Positions 25,354 to 36,933 of a stretch of 64,000 nucleotides of DNA are shown one piece after another. The notes under the pieces are model-generated. The model searched no databases and was not told the origin of the DNA. It saw nothing but the letters and a program-made list of their open reading frames with translations. The stretch is taken from positions 186,001 to 250,000 of the forward strand of contig NZ_FNZB01000004.1 of NCBI RefSeq assembly GCF_900109205.1. The letters are read 5' to 3'. A program made the position numbers and the translations under genes. This DNA is from Sphingomonas sp. OV641. GTDB lineage: Bacteria > Pseudomonadota > Alphaproteobacteria > Sphingomonadales > Sphingomonadaceae. How positions within the stretch are numbered: position 1 is the first letter of the stretch; each line of letters starts with the position of its first letter.

Positions 25354-27581
25354 ATTCCACACAGCTCCATCGGCGCGACGTGATGAAGGCGGGCGCGTTG
25401 CTCGCCGCCTCCGCCTGGGGACCCGTGGCGATTGCGAAGAGCACGCGCGATCACAGCGCGCGCATCCGCGATCTGATCGGCCGGATGACACTGCCTGAGA
25501 AGATCGGCCAGATGAACCAGATCGCGGGCGGGCGGCAAAAGGCGCTCAACTCGCGCCTTGACGAGGGCATGATGAACCGCGTGCGCCGCGGCGAGATGGG
25601 CTCGTTCCTCCACGTCGCGGGCGCCGAGCCGCTGCGCAAGCTGCAGAAGGTCGCGGTCGAGGAGTCGCGGCTCGGCATTCCTTTGCTGTTCGCGATGGAC
25701 GTGATCCACGGCTACCGCACCATCCTGCCCGTGCCGCTCGCGCTCGCCGCCAGCTGGGATCCGGCGATGATGGAGCAGGCCGCCGCGCTCGCCGCCGAGG
25801 AAGCGCGCGCCGCCGGGCTGCACTGGACCTTCACCCCCATGGTCGATGTTGCCCGAGACGCGCGCTGGGGCCGCGTGGTCGAGGGGGCAGGGGAGGACGC
25901 CTATCTCGGCAGCCGTATGGCCGAGGCGCAGGTGCGCGGGATCGAGGGCGGCGATCCGTCTGCGCCGGGCCGGATGCTGTCGTGCACCAAGCATTTCGTC
26001 GGCTATGGCGCGGTCGCCGGCGGGCGCGATTACGACAGCGCCGACCTGACCGACCGCGCGCTGCACGAAGTCTATCTGCCGCCGTTCCACGCCGCGATCC
26101 GCGCCGGCACCGGCAGCTTCATGACCGCCTTCAACGACGTCGCCGGCGTGCCGATGACCGCGCATGAGGATCTGGTACGCGGGCAGTTGCGTGGCCGCTG
26201 GGGCTATCAGGGGCTGATCGTCAGCGACTGGAACGCGATCCGCGAGCTGATGAACCATGGCGTCGTTGCTACCCCGGCCGAGGCCGCCGCGCTCGCGCTG
26301 CGTGCCGGCGTCGACATGGACATGGCGAGCGGCACCTATATCGAGCATCTCGCCGCCGCCGTCGCCGCCGATGCGACATTGCTGCCGCTGGTGGACGAGG
26401 CGGTCGGCCGCATCCTCGCGGTCAAGGCGCGGCTCGGCCTGTTCGACGATCCTTACGGCTTCGGCGACGCCAGGCGCGCGGCCGCGCCGCTCGCTCGCAC
26501 CAAGGCGCGCGAGATGGCGACGCGCTCGATCGTCCTGCTGCGCAACGAGGGCGCTGTGTTGCCGCTCAAGCCCGGCACCAAGGTCGCGCTGATTGGCGCG
26601 CTTGCCGACGATGCCTCATCGGCGATCGGCTCGTGGCGCGCGCGTGGCCGCCCCGAGGATGCAGTGACGCTGCGCACGGCGCTGCCACAGGCAAGCTACG
26701 ATCCGGGCACCGATCCCGCCGCCGCCGCGCGCATCGCCGGCGCCGCCGACGTGGTGCTGCTCGCGATCGGCGAGGATTTTGACCTGAGCGGCGAGGCGCG
26801 CAGCCGTTCCGACATCACCTTGCCCGGCAAGCAGCAGGCGCTGGTCGATGCGATCCGTGCGACCGGCAAGCCGATCGTCGCGATCCTGATGAACGGTCGC
26901 CCGCTCGCATTGGAGAAGGCGCTGGCCGGCATCCCCGCCGTGCTCGAAACCTGGTTTCTCGGCATCGAGAGCGGCCCCGCCATCGCCGAGATCCTGACCG
27001 GCAAGACGTCGCCCGCCGGCCGCCTGCCGATGGGCATGCCGCGCGTCACCGGCCAGCTGCCGATGACCTACGCGCACGTCCCCAGCGGTCGCCCCGCCAA
27101 TCCGGACCTCGCGATCGACAGCGCCCGCTATCGCGACGTCGACGTGGGTCCGCTGTTCCCGTTCGGCCACGGCCTCAGCTACAGCCGCTTCGACTATGGT
27201 GCGCTCGCCATCGAGCAGCGCGGCGACGCGGCGGTGGTGAGCGTTGCCGTCACCAACGCCGGCGAGCGGTCGGCCGAGGAAGTGGTGCAGCTCTACGTGC
27301 GCGATCCCGTCGCCTCCGTCGCGCGACCGGTACGCGAGCTGCGCGGCTTCCACCGCCTGTCGCTGCGCGCCGGCGAGCAGCGCACCCTGCGGTTCACGCT
27401 CACGCACGCGCAACTCGCCTTGTGGAAGGCGGGCAAATGGGTGATCGAGCCGGGAGTCTTCGAGGTCATGGTCGGCAGTTCGTCCGCCGACATTCGCGCG
27501 CGAGGCCGCTTTGCGATCGCCGAAGGAGGTGAAGGAACGGCGCCAGCCGCTGCGATCGCGACGGTGGTGAGCGTCAGCTGA
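25350..27581 (+). CDS. GH3 beta-glucosidase, exported
   Basis: A 743-residue GH3 enzyme with a twin-arginine-like leader (HRRDVMKAGALLAASAWG). Domain order is TIM barrel (about 40-360), alpha/beta sandwich, then fibronectin type III-like domain (about 640-730). The nucleophile region GLIVSDWN contains Asp293; the KHFVGYG segment and the acid/base loop region follow the BglX pattern. It hydrolyses beta-linked glucosides or xylosides in the periplasm, releasing the monosaccharide that the oxidoreductase before it and the lactonase after it can process. It overlaps the upstream gene by 4 nt and lies 37 nt before the lactonase gene. Confidence 0.92.
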   Translation: MNSTQLHRRDVMKAGALLAASAWGPVAIAKSTRDHSARIRDLIGRMTLPEKIGQMNQIAGGRQKALNSRLDEGMMNRVRRGEMGSFLHVAGAEPLRKLQKVAVEESRLGIPLLFAMDVIHGYRTILPVPLALAASWDPAMMEQAAALAAEEARAAGLHWTFTPMVDVARDARWGRVVEGAGEDAYLGSRMAEAQVRGIEGGDPSAPGRMLSCTKHFVGYGAVAGGRDYDSADLTDRALHEVYLPPFHAAIRAGTGSFMTAFNDVAGVPMTAHEDLVRGQLRGRWGYQGLIVSDWNAIRELMNHGVVATPAEAAALALRAGVDMDMASGTYIEHLAAAVAADATLLPLVDEAVGRILAVKARLGLFDDPYGFGDARRAAAPLARTKAREMATRSIVLLRNEGAVLPLKPGTKVALIGALADDASSAIGSWRARGRPEDAVTLRTALPQASYDPGTDPAAAARIAGAADVVLLAIGEDFDLSGEARSRSDITLPGKQQALVDAIRATGKPIVAILMNGRPLALEKALAGIPAVLETWFLGIESGPAIAEILTGKTSPAGRLPMGMPRVTGQLPMTYAHVPSGRPANPDLAIDSARYRDVDVGPLFPFGHGLSYSRFDYGALAIEQRGDAAVVSVAVTNAGERSAEEVVQLYVRDPVASVARPVRELRGFHRLSLRAGEQRTLRFTLTHAQLALWKAGKWVIEPGVFEVMVGSSSADIRARGRFAIAEGGEGTAPAAAIATVVSVS

Positions 27582-27618
27582 CGAGCCGCGCTGCCGCACT
27601 ACAGATAGGAACGCGACG

Positions 27619-28626
27619 ATGATGGACATGACGCGGCGATCGATGCTTGCCGGCGCAACGGCCTTGCTGGCTACGGGCGCCGCGCGCGCCGCGTCCGGCG
27701 GCACGATCACCCGCTTCGATCCGGAACTCGACCGGCTGATCGATCCGGCCAGCCCGATCGAGGTGATCGCCACCGGCTATCGCTGGGCGGAAGGGCCAGT
27801 GTGGGTGAAGCGCGGCGGCTATCTGCTGTTCTCCGACGTGCCGGCCAACATCGTCTATCGCTGGACGCGCGGGGAGGGGGCGGCGCCGTTCCTCCAGCCC
27901 TCCGGCCTCGCCGGACCGATCCCGGCGGGGATCCGCGAGGCGGGCGCCAACGGCCTTGCGATCGACCATTCCGGCGCGTTGATCCTGGCGGATTCGGGCA
28001 CGCGCGCCATCGCCCGCGTCGATCTCGCCACCAGGCGCAAGACGATCCTCGCAGACCGCTTCGAGGGCAAGCGCTTCAACAGCTGCAACGACGTGGCAAT
28101 CGCGCGCGACGGAGCGATCTATTTCACCGATCCGCCTTATGGCCTTGCGGAAGGCGATTCCTCGCCGCTGAAGGAGCTGCCGTTCAATGGCGTCTATCGC
28201 CTGTCGCCGACGGGCGAAGTCGCCGTGATCGACCGCAGCCTCCGGCGCCCGAACGGCGTCGCGCTGTCGCCGCGTGGCGATCGCCTGTACGTCGCCTGTT
28301 CGGACGAGGAGGCGCCCGAGATCCGCGTCTATGATCTGGCGGCGGACGGCGCCGCGCGCGGGCCCGGTCGGCGTCTGGTCGACTTCTCCGCCGAAGATGC
28401 GCGACGCCTGCCGGGTCTGCCGGACGGCATGAAGGTGGCGCGATCGGGCCATCTGTTCGCCAGCGGCCCCGGCGGCCTCTACGTGATCGCGCCGGACGGG
28501 CGAAAGCTCGGCCTGATCGCGGTCGGCAAGGCGATCGCCAATTGCACGTTCGGCGAAGATGGCCGTACCCTGTTCATGACAGCGAGCGATAGCGTCCTGC
28601 GGCTTCGCCTCAATATGGCGGTGTAA
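27619..28626 (+). CDS. SMP-30/gluconolactonase family lactonase, exported
   Basis: A 335-residue six-bladed propeller lactonase with a signal of twin-arginine type (MTRRSMLAGATALLATGAARA). Metal-binding Glu is in RWAEGPVW, the metal Asn in NSCNDVAIA and the Asp in LPDGMKVA; FTDPPYGL is also family-typical. Members open gluconolactone and related sugar lactones. Third gene of the operator-controlled operon, after oxidoreductase and beta-glucosidase, so the three give glucoside to glucose to lactone to sugar acid. The 3' end overlaps the convergent FMN reductase gene by 17 nt. Confidence 0.9.
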   Translation: MMDMTRRSMLAGATALLATGAARAASGGTITRFDPELDRLIDPASPIEVIATGYRWAEGPVWVKRGGYLLFSDVPANIVYRWTRGEGAAPFLQPSGLAGPIPAGIREAGANGLAIDHSGALILADSGTRAIARVDLATRRKTILADRFEGKRFNSCNDVAIARDGAIYFTDPPYGLAEGDSSPLKELPFNGVYRLSPTGEVAVIDRSLRRPNGVALSPRGDRLYVACSDEEAPEIRVYDLAADGAARGPGRRLVDFSAEDARRLPGLPDGMKVARSGHLFASGPGGLYVIAPDGRKLGLIAVGKAIANCTFGEDGRTLFMTASDSVLRLRLNMAV

Positions 28627-29200
28627 CCCGGTCGCGCTGGGCGCCTGCTGCCTCCGCCCACCAAGCCAGATCGTCGGCAAAGCGCGGAAAGGCGCGCGTG
28701 AGCGAGGCACCGCTGTCGCCCTGAGGCTCGCCTGCCGCATCGAAGGTCCGGCCGATGCCACTGACCGCGATGGTGCTTGAGACAACGACCATGCCCATTT
28801 CCGACAGGATGCTGTGCCACGCGACGCCCGCACGTGCGCCTGCAAAGCGTCCGGCCGAGTAGCTGACGATCGCGGCGGGGCGCCAATACCATTCTTCCAG
28901 GAAATGATCGGTCAGGTTCTTCAGCCCTGGCTGCACACCCCAATTATATTCACCTGTCACGAACACGAAGGCATCAGCGTTCCTGATCTTGTCCGCCAAC
29001 TCCGCCAGCGCTGATGGCGCCTGACCCGCTGGATATTCCTTGTACATACGGTCCAGCATGGGGAGATCGAGCACCTTGGCGTCGATCAACTCGGGCTCGG
29101 CTCCACGTTCGCGAAAGGCGCGAACCAGCCAATTGGCGAGATGGATGCCCTGCCGGTCGGAACGGTAGGAACCGTATAAGATCAATATACGATCGGCCAT
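28610..29200 (-). CDS. NADPH-dependent FMN reductase (flavodoxin-like fold)
   Basis: A 196-residue cytoplasmic protein. The phosphate-binding loop GSYRSDRQG and the isoalloxazine loop TGEYNWGVQPGLKN fit the NADPH-dependent FMN reductase/quinone reductase family. The ATG at 29200 is chosen; the frame runs upstream through DNA with no protein-like pattern. Such enzymes reduce flavins, quinones, chromate or azo compounds. It is a single gene, convergent with the lactonase gene, and not obviously part of a pathway here. Confidence 0.88.
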   Translation of the reverse strand: MADRILILYGSYRSDRQGIHLANWLVRAFRERGAEPELIDAKVLDLPMLDRMYKEYPAGQAPSALAELADKIRNADAFVFVTGEYNWGVQPGLKNLTDHFLEEWYWRPAAIVSYSAGRFAGARAGVAWHSILSEMGMVVVSSTIAVSGIGRTFDAAGEPQGDSGASLTRAFPRFADDLAWWAEAAGAQRDRVTPPY

Positions 29201-29503
29201 GGCGACACCCTCGTTCAGCTTCCCTCGTGATGCAAGGCCGGTTGACCGTTTAGGCGAAGCGCGGAGATCCGGCGCGCTCGCTAAAGCGAGGCGAACGCGG
29301 GCGGCTTTTCGTCTGGCTGAACGGGGCTCGGCCGGAAGGTAAACGGCGTACACGCAGGAGGCCGGCGTCCGCTGCGCGTTCACCGGCAGCGCTGCAGGCG
29401 AGTGGGCGAGCAGGCACCAATCCGGTTTTGCACGGATCACCATCATAGCCACGGACAGGTGTAATAAACCGCCCATTAACTTCTTGAACCCAACCAGTGG
29501 ATC
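29201..29503. other. intergenic with dispersed repeats
   Basis: No gene is seen in these 303 bp. They contain one copy of a 16-bp direct repeat (29255-29270; second copy at 31413-31428) and a second repeat CTGGCTGAACGGGGCT (29313-29328), also present at 22352-22367. Promoters for both divergent neighbours should lie here. Confidence 0.5.
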
Positions 29504-30244
29504 ATGATCCACTCTGGTTCATCACCTGAACCTGCGTCTATACTCGGGACCCTGGCCAAGCTCCTTTTTGGCCTCTTGGTGTTCAGCGTGATCACCGGCA
29601 CGTTCTTGTTCTTCAGGTTTCCTGATCGAACGCGTGAGCCCTTGCCAGATGCTCAGGTATCGAATGGGCGGTGCGTGCTGTGGCTGGTAGGCAGTTCCTC
29701 GATACATCGCTGGGCCTCGGCGCAAACCCAGCTCGGAAGCTGGCAGATTCACAATCGCGGGATCGAGGGCGCGCGCTTGCCCGAGTTGCAACAGCGGGTC
29801 CTCCTCACCGCGAAGGAGATGGCTCCAACCGCCATCATTCTCTACGCCGGCGAGAACGACCTTGCAGACGGAGTTGCCGACGCGCCTGTCGCGTCACGCC
29901 TGGAGAAACTCGCGGGGACGCTTGCACAACAGGCGCCAAAAGCAACGATCCTTTTGGTTTCGATGAAGCCGAGCCCGACCAGATGGAGCAATCGACAGGC
30001 GCAAATCGCGGTTGATGCGCGGCTTCGCCGCTTCGTCGCGGCGCGAGCGAACATGGAATTCGTCGACGCCGGGCAGACGCTCCTGAACGGCGGCACGCCA
30101 GGGCCATTCTACATGGACGATGGCATACACTTGTCCTCCGCCGGTTATCGAGTGTGGGGCGACGAGATTGAGCGACATCTGGACCGAAGCTTCGACCTCT
30201 CCTCCGAACGGTGCAGCCGCACGCGGCTTGCGAGCAAAGGATGA
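29504..30244 (+). CDS. membrane-anchored SGNH/GDSL hydrolase
   Basis: A 246-residue protein with one N-terminal membrane helix (about residues 17-38) and a periplasmic SGNH domain. Block I is LVGSSSIHRW with the nucleophile Ser, block II NRGIEGA, block III YAGENDLADG with the oxyanion Asn, and block V DDGIHLSSAGY with the Asp/His pair, so all four catalytic positions are present. SGNH domains in this context transfer or remove acetyl groups on polysaccharides. Its TGA overlaps the ATG of the acyltransferase-3 gene, so the two probably form one O-acetylation system. Base composition is less GC-rich than in neighbouring genes. Confidence 0.9.
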   Translation: MIHSGSSPEPASILGTLAKLLFGLLVFSVITGTFLFFRFPDRTREPLPDAQVSNGRCVLWLVGSSSIHRWASAQTQLGSWQIHNRGIEGARLPELQQRVLLTAKEMAPTAIILYAGENDLADGVADAPVASRLEKLAGTLAQQAPKATILLVSMKPSPTRWSNRQAQIAVDARLRRFVAARANMEFVDAGQTLLNGGTPGPFYMDDGIHLSSAGYRVWGDEIERHLDRSFDLSSERCSRTRLASKG

Positions 30245-31401
30245 GCCTACCGGGATCGGAGGAGACGAAAGTCCTTCAGGCTAACCCCACGCCGGGCGAG
30301 CGCATCGAGGGCCTTGATGTCTGGCGGGTCGCGCTGATGCTCGGCGGCCTGCTGCTTCACGGTTCGCTCTGGCAGCCGCCGCAGCCCTTGTTCACGGTCG
30401 TCGGGCTGGTCTCTAGCGCCTTTCGCATGGGATGCTTCTTTGCCCTGTCCGGTCTTCTATGCGGAATGGCGCTGCGCAGACGAACCCTTCGTGAATGGCT
30501 GGTTCGCAGGCTCGTCCAGATCGGCCTGCCGATGTCGTTTGGCTGGGGAGTGCTCTGCCCCTCTGTCCTGATGCTCGCGCGCTGGTATCCACATGCCCCC
30601 GTGCCGCTGATGTTTGATTGGCATCATGTCTGGTTCTTGGTCGCGCTGCTGATGTACGCGCCGGCCACTGTTGCGCTCTACAGGCTGGACGACAGGCGCG
30701 GAATGATCGGCAACTTCGCCACATTGGTTGCGGCCGGTTCACCGGCACAACTCTTGTTGAGATTGGCTCTGGCCTCGTTCGTTCTGATGGTGTGGACGAG
30801 ATTTCTTGTTTACCTGATCGCCCCGAAACTTCTCGTTCCGATGCTCGGTCAGGCACCGAACATCTCCGGTTACTTGCCTTTGTATCTTTTTGGATTGGCG
30901 ATGGCGCGCTCGCCGATTTTGGGGGATACCCTCTGGCGATCCGTCCGTCCGGCGGCCGCAATCCTCGCCGTCGTTGCCGCACTTTACACGGCCGTGATGC
31001 TGACGGCTCCGATGTCCCCGCAAACGTATCAGATGCATGGCTTGTTGCGGATGGTCGCAGCGGCGCTTTGCCCGCCGGCAGCCTTTGCACTGATCTATCG
31101 CTCAGCAATCGCAATGTCGAAAGTCCATCCGCTGATCAAAAAGCTGTGTGACGCATCCTTGACCATCTACCTATTGCATCTACCCCTGTTGCTCGCCCTG
31201 AATGCAGCGCTCGCGCCTTTGCACTGGCATCCGTATATCCAGTTCGTAGTTGCCATCGCGATGGCGGGTGGGTTGTCCTACGTGACGCACGTTTGCATCG
31301 TTCGCCAAGTGCCGTTGCTCTCCTTGATCGTGAACGGCCGAACGGAGAGCTGGCCCAGGCTGATGGGCTTTCGCTGGAGCATGTTGCGCGCCCGGACCTA
31401 G
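30241..31401 (+). CDS. acyltransferase family 3 membrane protein
   Basis: A 386-residue protein with about ten membrane helices. GLDVWRVALMLGGLLLHGS carries the Asp/Arg and the conserved His of the family in helix 1, FALSGLLCGMALRRR the Arg-rich loop after helix 2, and DASLTIYLLHLPLL the typical late helix. It resembles the OpgC-like branch. Family members move acyl groups from cytoplasmic acyl-CoA across the membrane onto glycans. The ATG at 30241 is chosen from the ATGA overlap with the SGNH gene; the frame is open ten codons earlier. Acceptor glycan unknown; the glycoconjugate locus at 11-21 kb is one candidate. Confidence 0.9.
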   Translation: MSLPGSEETKVLQANPTPGERIEGLDVWRVALMLGGLLLHGSLWQPPQPLFTVVGLVSSAFRMGCFFALSGLLCGMALRRRTLREWLVRRLVQIGLPMSFGWGVLCPSVLMLARWYPHAPVPLMFDWHHVWFLVALLMYAPATVALYRLDDRRGMIGNFATLVAAGSPAQLLLRLALASFVLMVWTRFLVYLIAPKLLVPMLGQAPNISGYLPLYLFGLAMARSPILGDTLWRSVRPAAAILAVVAALYTAVMLTAPMSPQTYQMHGLLRMVAAALCPPAAFALIYRSAIAMSKVHPLIKKLCDASLTIYLLHLPLLLALNAALAPLHWHPYIQFVVAIAMAGGLSYVTHVCIVRQVPLLSLIVNGRTESWPRLMGFRWSMLRART

Positions 31402-31521
31402 GGTCGTTCACACGAAGCGCGGAGATCCAGCGCAGGCGCCTGTCGGCCCGGCGCGTGCGGATGGAACCGCACTCGCGCCGCCATGTTGAGGTTGTTCGGC
31501 GCCAGCGAGGAGTCTTGGCCC

Positions 31522-33031
<1,510 letters not shown>

Positions 33032-33035
<4 letters not shown>

Positions 33036-35359
33036 GCGTTCTCAAAGACACCTATGAAATGGCCAAGGGCACGGTGCAGGGCGTGATGCAAAAGGCGATC
33101 GCGCTCGCCCCGGATTCATGGATCCCCGGCGGCACGCCCGATCCGCTCATCCGCGAACAGCATGGCCATACCGGCAAGCCGGTGAGCCGTATCGACGGGC
33201 CGCTGAAGGTGGCGGGCAAGGCGCCGTTCTCCGCCGAGTTTCCGCTCGACGGGATGCTCTATGCCGCCGTTGCGTTCAGCACGGTTGCGAAGGGCAGGAT
33301 CACCTCCATCGACAGCGCCGCGGCGGAAACGGCACCCGGCGTCGCGCTGGTCATGACGCACGAAAACGTGCCGACGATGAAGCCCATGCCCCTGTTCATG
33401 ACGAGCGAACTGGCCGCCGGTGGCAATTCGCTGCCGATCATGGATCCGGTGATCCACTGGAATGGGCAGCCGGTGGCGGTGGTGCTGGCGGCAACGCAGG
33501 AGCAGGCCGATCATGCCAAGTCGCTGATCCGCGTCACCTATGACACGGACGCCGCCGTCACCACGCTGGAGACCGCCAGGGCGAACGGCACCGACCTTGC
33601 CGAATTCCAGGGCCAGCCGCTGCGGATGATCGTGGGCGAGCCCGAGGACGAACTCGCCCGCGCGCCGCACAAGGTCGACCATGTCTATCGCACGCCGCGG
33701 CACAACCATAATGCGATCGAGCTGCATGGCTGCACCGTCGCTTGGGATGGCGATCGCCTGCGCGTCCATGATGCGAGCCAGGCGGTGGCGCATCACGCCT
33801 GGACGCTGGGCGCGATCTTCGACGTCGGCGCCGAGAACGTGCACGTCACCTCGCCGTTCGTGGGCGGCGGCTTCGGCGGCAAGACCCTGTGGTATCATCA
33901 GCCGCTCGCCGCGGCGGCAAGCAGGCTCGCCGGCGTGCCGGTGCGGCTCAACCTGTCGCGCGAAGGCGTGTATCGCACGGTGGGCGGGCGCACGCTTACC
34001 GAGCAGCGGGTGGCATTGGGCGCCGATGCGGACGGCAGCTTCACCGCCCTGATCCACACCGGTTCCACGATCATGACGCGTCACAATGCGATGCCGGAGC
34101 CGTTCATCACCGGATCGATGAGCAGCTATGCCAGCGCCACGCGCCACCTGGAGGTGCGCGTCGGCTATATGGACATGCTCGCCAACACCTTCATGCGCGC
34201 ACCCGGCGAGGCGCCCGGCACCTTTGCGCTGGAAAGTGCGATCGACGAACTCGCCCATGCGATGAACATGGACCCGATCGAGCTGCGCATGAAGAACGAG
34301 CCGGAGCGCGATCCCACCACCAACCTGCCGTTCTCGCAGCGCGACGTCGAAAAGGCATATCGCATGGGAGCCGAGGCGTTCGGCTGGGCGGCGCGCCAGG
34401 CACCGGGCGCGCGGCGCGAAGGCGAATGGCTGATCGGCATGGGCGTCGCGACCGCGACCTATCCCTATTACCGCATGCCCGGCGGCGCGGCGCGCCTGAC
34501 GATTGCCCGCGACGGCCGCGCGCGGGTCGAGATCGCCGCGCACGAAATGGGCATGGGCACCGCCACGGCGCAGAGCCAGGTGATCGCCGATCGGCTCGGG
34601 CTCGACATGGAACAGGTCGATTTCGCTTATGGCGACACGCTATTTCCCGGTCAGGTGTTGGCAGGCGGATCGCAGCAGACCGCCTCCATCGGCGCATCCG
34701 TCATCGCGGCGCAGAAGCTGTTGTGGGCCGAACTGCTCAAGCTCGCCGGCAACGATTCACCGCTCGCCGGCCTTTCCCCCGATGAGGTCGGCGGTCTGCG
34801 CGGTGGCATCGCCGCGCTGAACGATCCCGCACGGTGGGAGAGCTACGCCTCCATCCTCGCCCGCGCGCAGCGCGACGAGGTGAGCGTCGAGGGCAAGGCG
34901 CCGCAGCCGCTCGAGATCCAGCATTGGTCGATGCACTCGCACGGCGCGATCTTCGTCGAGATCGCCGTCAGCAGCGTCACCGGCGAGCCGCGCGTGCGGC
35001 GCCTGCTTGGCGCGTTCGACTGCGGCAAGATCCTGAACACCAAGACGGCCGCGAGCCAGTTTCGCGGCGGAATGATCATGGGGCTCGGCCTTGCGCTCAC
35101 CGAGGAGACGATGTTCGACGAGCGATCGGGGCGGATCATGAACCCCAGCCTCTCCGAATATCACCTGCCGGTGCACCTCGACGTGCCGGAGATCGAGGTG
35201 ATGTGGACCGATATCCCCGATCCGCACACACCGATGGGCGCGCGCGGGGTGGGTGAGATCGGCATCACCGGCGTCGGCGCCGCCGTGGCCAATGCGATCT
35301 TCAACGCAACGGGCAAGCGGATCCGCGACCTGCCTATCACGCTGGACAAGCTGTTATAG
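33032..35359 (+). CDS. paoC: PaoC-like molybdopterin subunit of aldehyde oxidoreductase
   Basis: A 775-residue Mo-cofactor subunit. Family markers include FVGGGFGGKT (Moco loop), MRAPGEAPG with its Arg, and near the end GVGEIGITG with catalytic Glu742. The first 40 residues (to about TPDPLIREQ) are an extra helix-rich extension not present in the second copy at 41727. It hydroxylates aldehydes, typically aromatic ones, to carboxylic acids with MCD-type cofactor. It lacks a signal peptide, as expected. No paoD/xdhC-like cofactor-insertion gene is adjacent, so maturation must come from elsewhere. Confidence 0.92.
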
Positions 35360-35366
35360 TTGCAGT

Positions 35367-35409
35367 CGGACGGGCCGGCGGTGCAGCGGACGATCGGCTC
35401 GCCCGTCCG
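35367..35409. terminator. inverted repeat between paoC and lysR stops
   Basis: Arms CGGACGGGC (35367-35375) and GCCCGTCCG (35401-35409) are perfectly complementary over 9 bp with a 25-nt GC-rich loop. It begins 8 bases after the PaoC stop, ahead of the convergent LysR stop, so it can act as a terminator. No T-run is visible. Confidence 0.45.
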
Positions 35410-35492
35410 CAGTCGGCGCATCGGAGCCGTCAAGTAAGACGATAAGAACCGTTATGTTAAGCGCTCTGCTGCCGACTGTTGTGAAACAGTGA

Positions 35493-36401
35493 CTAGCCTC
35501 GATGACGCAGCGCTTCGACCAGTAACGCGAAGGCGGCCGATGGCTGGCGGCGGCTGGTGTAATACAGATGGTAGCCGGCAAATGGCGGGCACCAATCGTC
35601 CAGCACGGTGACAAGGCTGCCGTCAGCGATCGCGGGCGCGGCCTGATCCTCCATGATGAAGCCGAGCCCGAAGCCGGCAATCGCGGCACGCATGATCATG
35701 TCGGTGTTGTTGAACGCGAGCTGGCCTTCCACACGCACGCGAAGCTCGCGCCCGTCCTTTTCCAGTTCCCAGGCGTAGATGCCGCCCGAGCTCAGCATAC
35801 GCAGGTTGATGCACTGGTGCCCGGACAGGTCCTGCGGCGTCCGCGGAACGCCCGCCTTTGCCAGATAGGCCGGCGAGCCGATCACGACCATGCGCTGTTC
35901 CGGGCCGATCCGGACCGCGATCATGTCCTTGGCCAGCGCCTCGCCGAGCCGAACGCCCGCGTCGAACCGGTCGGCGACGATGTCGGACAGGCTGGAATCG
36001 ATGCTCAGTTCGACATGCACGTCGGGATAGTTCGGCAGGAAGCGCTCAAGCGCCGGCCACAGGATCGTTCGTGCCGCATGGTCCGACGTTGTGATGCGCA
36101 CGGTGCCCGACGGCTTGTCACTCAATTCGCTGATCATCGACAATTCGGTGCCGATCATGTCGAGCGCGGGGCGCAGCGTCGCGATCAGCCGTTCACCCGC
36201 TTCCGTCGGCGCGACGCTCCGCGTCGTCCGCGTCAGGAGGCGAACACCCAGCCGGGTTTCCAGCCGGCGCACGGTGTGGCTCAAGGCGGATTGGGAGGTA
36301 CCAAGCCTCGCCGCGGCGCGTGTGAAGCTCTGCTCCTCCGCCACGGCAAGAAAGGCGTTCAGATCGACAAGCTCTTCGCGGCGCATAGCGCGATCTATCA
36401 C
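35493..36401 (-). CDS. LysR-family transcriptional regulator
   Basis: A 302-residue regulator. The winged helix-turn-helix is at residues 12-70 ([22 protein letters not shown], with [12 protein letters not shown] as recognition helix). The effector domain follows ([21 protein letters not shown]). It diverges from the cupin gene at 36544 and converges on the PaoABC operon, and probably controls the cupin/reductase genes to its right. Many LysR proteins of this CrgA/DmlR-like type respond to small aromatic or aldehyde compounds; the effector here is unknown. Confidence 0.92.
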   Translation of the reverse strand: MIDRAMRREELVDLNAFLAVAEEQSFTRAAARLGTSQSALSHTVRRLETRLGVRLLTRTTRSVAPTEAGERLIATLRPALDMIGTELSMISELSDKPSGTVRITTSDHAARTILWPALERFLPNYPDVHVELSIDSSLSDIVADRFDAGVRLGEALAKDMIAVRIGPEQRMVVIGSPAYLAKAGVPRTPQDLSGHQCINLRMLSSGGIYAWELEKDGRELRVRVEGQLAFNNTDMIMRAAIAGFGLGFIMEDQAAPAIADGSLVTVLDDWCPPFAGYHLYYTSRRQPSAAFALLVEALRHRG

Positions 36402-36543
36402 TCAGCCCGGGCTTGGTCGATGTGGTTCCATGAATACCAGGCATAGCCGCTTGCGACGAACGCCGCCTAATCGGACGGGACATGAGCTGCTACATGGAGC
36501 CTGGCGACCGACATGCGGTGCCCTCAGGAAAGGAACCTCCGAG

Positions 36544-36933
36544 ATGCAGATCGTCCGCAGCGGAGCCCAGGATTCGAACAAGGGGCCGGCCGAATACTTC
36601 ACCGGCAACGTTCGCGTGGACGCGCCCTTCAAGGGCAGCGGCGCGCTGTCCGGGGCGACCGTCACCTTCGAGCCGGGCGCCCGGACAGCATGGCACACAC
36701 ACCCGCTCGGCCAGACGCTCCTGATCCTTTCGGGCCTCGGGCGCGTGCAGCGCGAAGGCGGACCAGTCGAGGAGGTCAGGCCCGGCGACATCGTCTGGTT
36801 CGAGCCCGACGAAAAGCACTGGCATGGCGCGGCGCCCGGTTGCGCGATGAGCCACCTTGCCATCGCCGAAATGAAGAATGGTTCGGCCGTCACCTGGATG
36901 GAGCAGGTCAGCGACGCCCAATACGCCGGCTGA
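36544..36933 (+). CDS. small cupin protein (AraC-type/quercetinase-like barrel)
   Basis: A 129-residue single cupin without signal peptide. Motif 1 is [17 protein letters not shown] and motif 2 [16 protein letters not shown], so the metal ligands His/His/His are complete. The ATG has an AAAGGA site upstream. It is clearly paralogous to the C-terminal domain of the fusion protein at 37886 (shared HPLGQ, HWHGA, VSDAQY-like ends). Such cupins often sit beside carboxymuconolactone-decarboxylase-like proteins and aldehyde or quinone reductases in stress-related clusters. The reaction is unknown. Confidence 0.88.
   Translation: MQIVRSGAQDSNKGPAEYFTGNVRVDAPFKGSGALSGATVTFEPGARTAWHTHPLGQTLLILSGLGRVQREGGPVEEVRPGDIVWFEPDEKHWHGAAPGCAMSHLAIAEMKNGSAVTWMEQVSDAQYAG

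Noticed and set aside
33116..34543. 475-codon minus-strand frame
   Set aside because: Antisense shadow of the first paoC gene.
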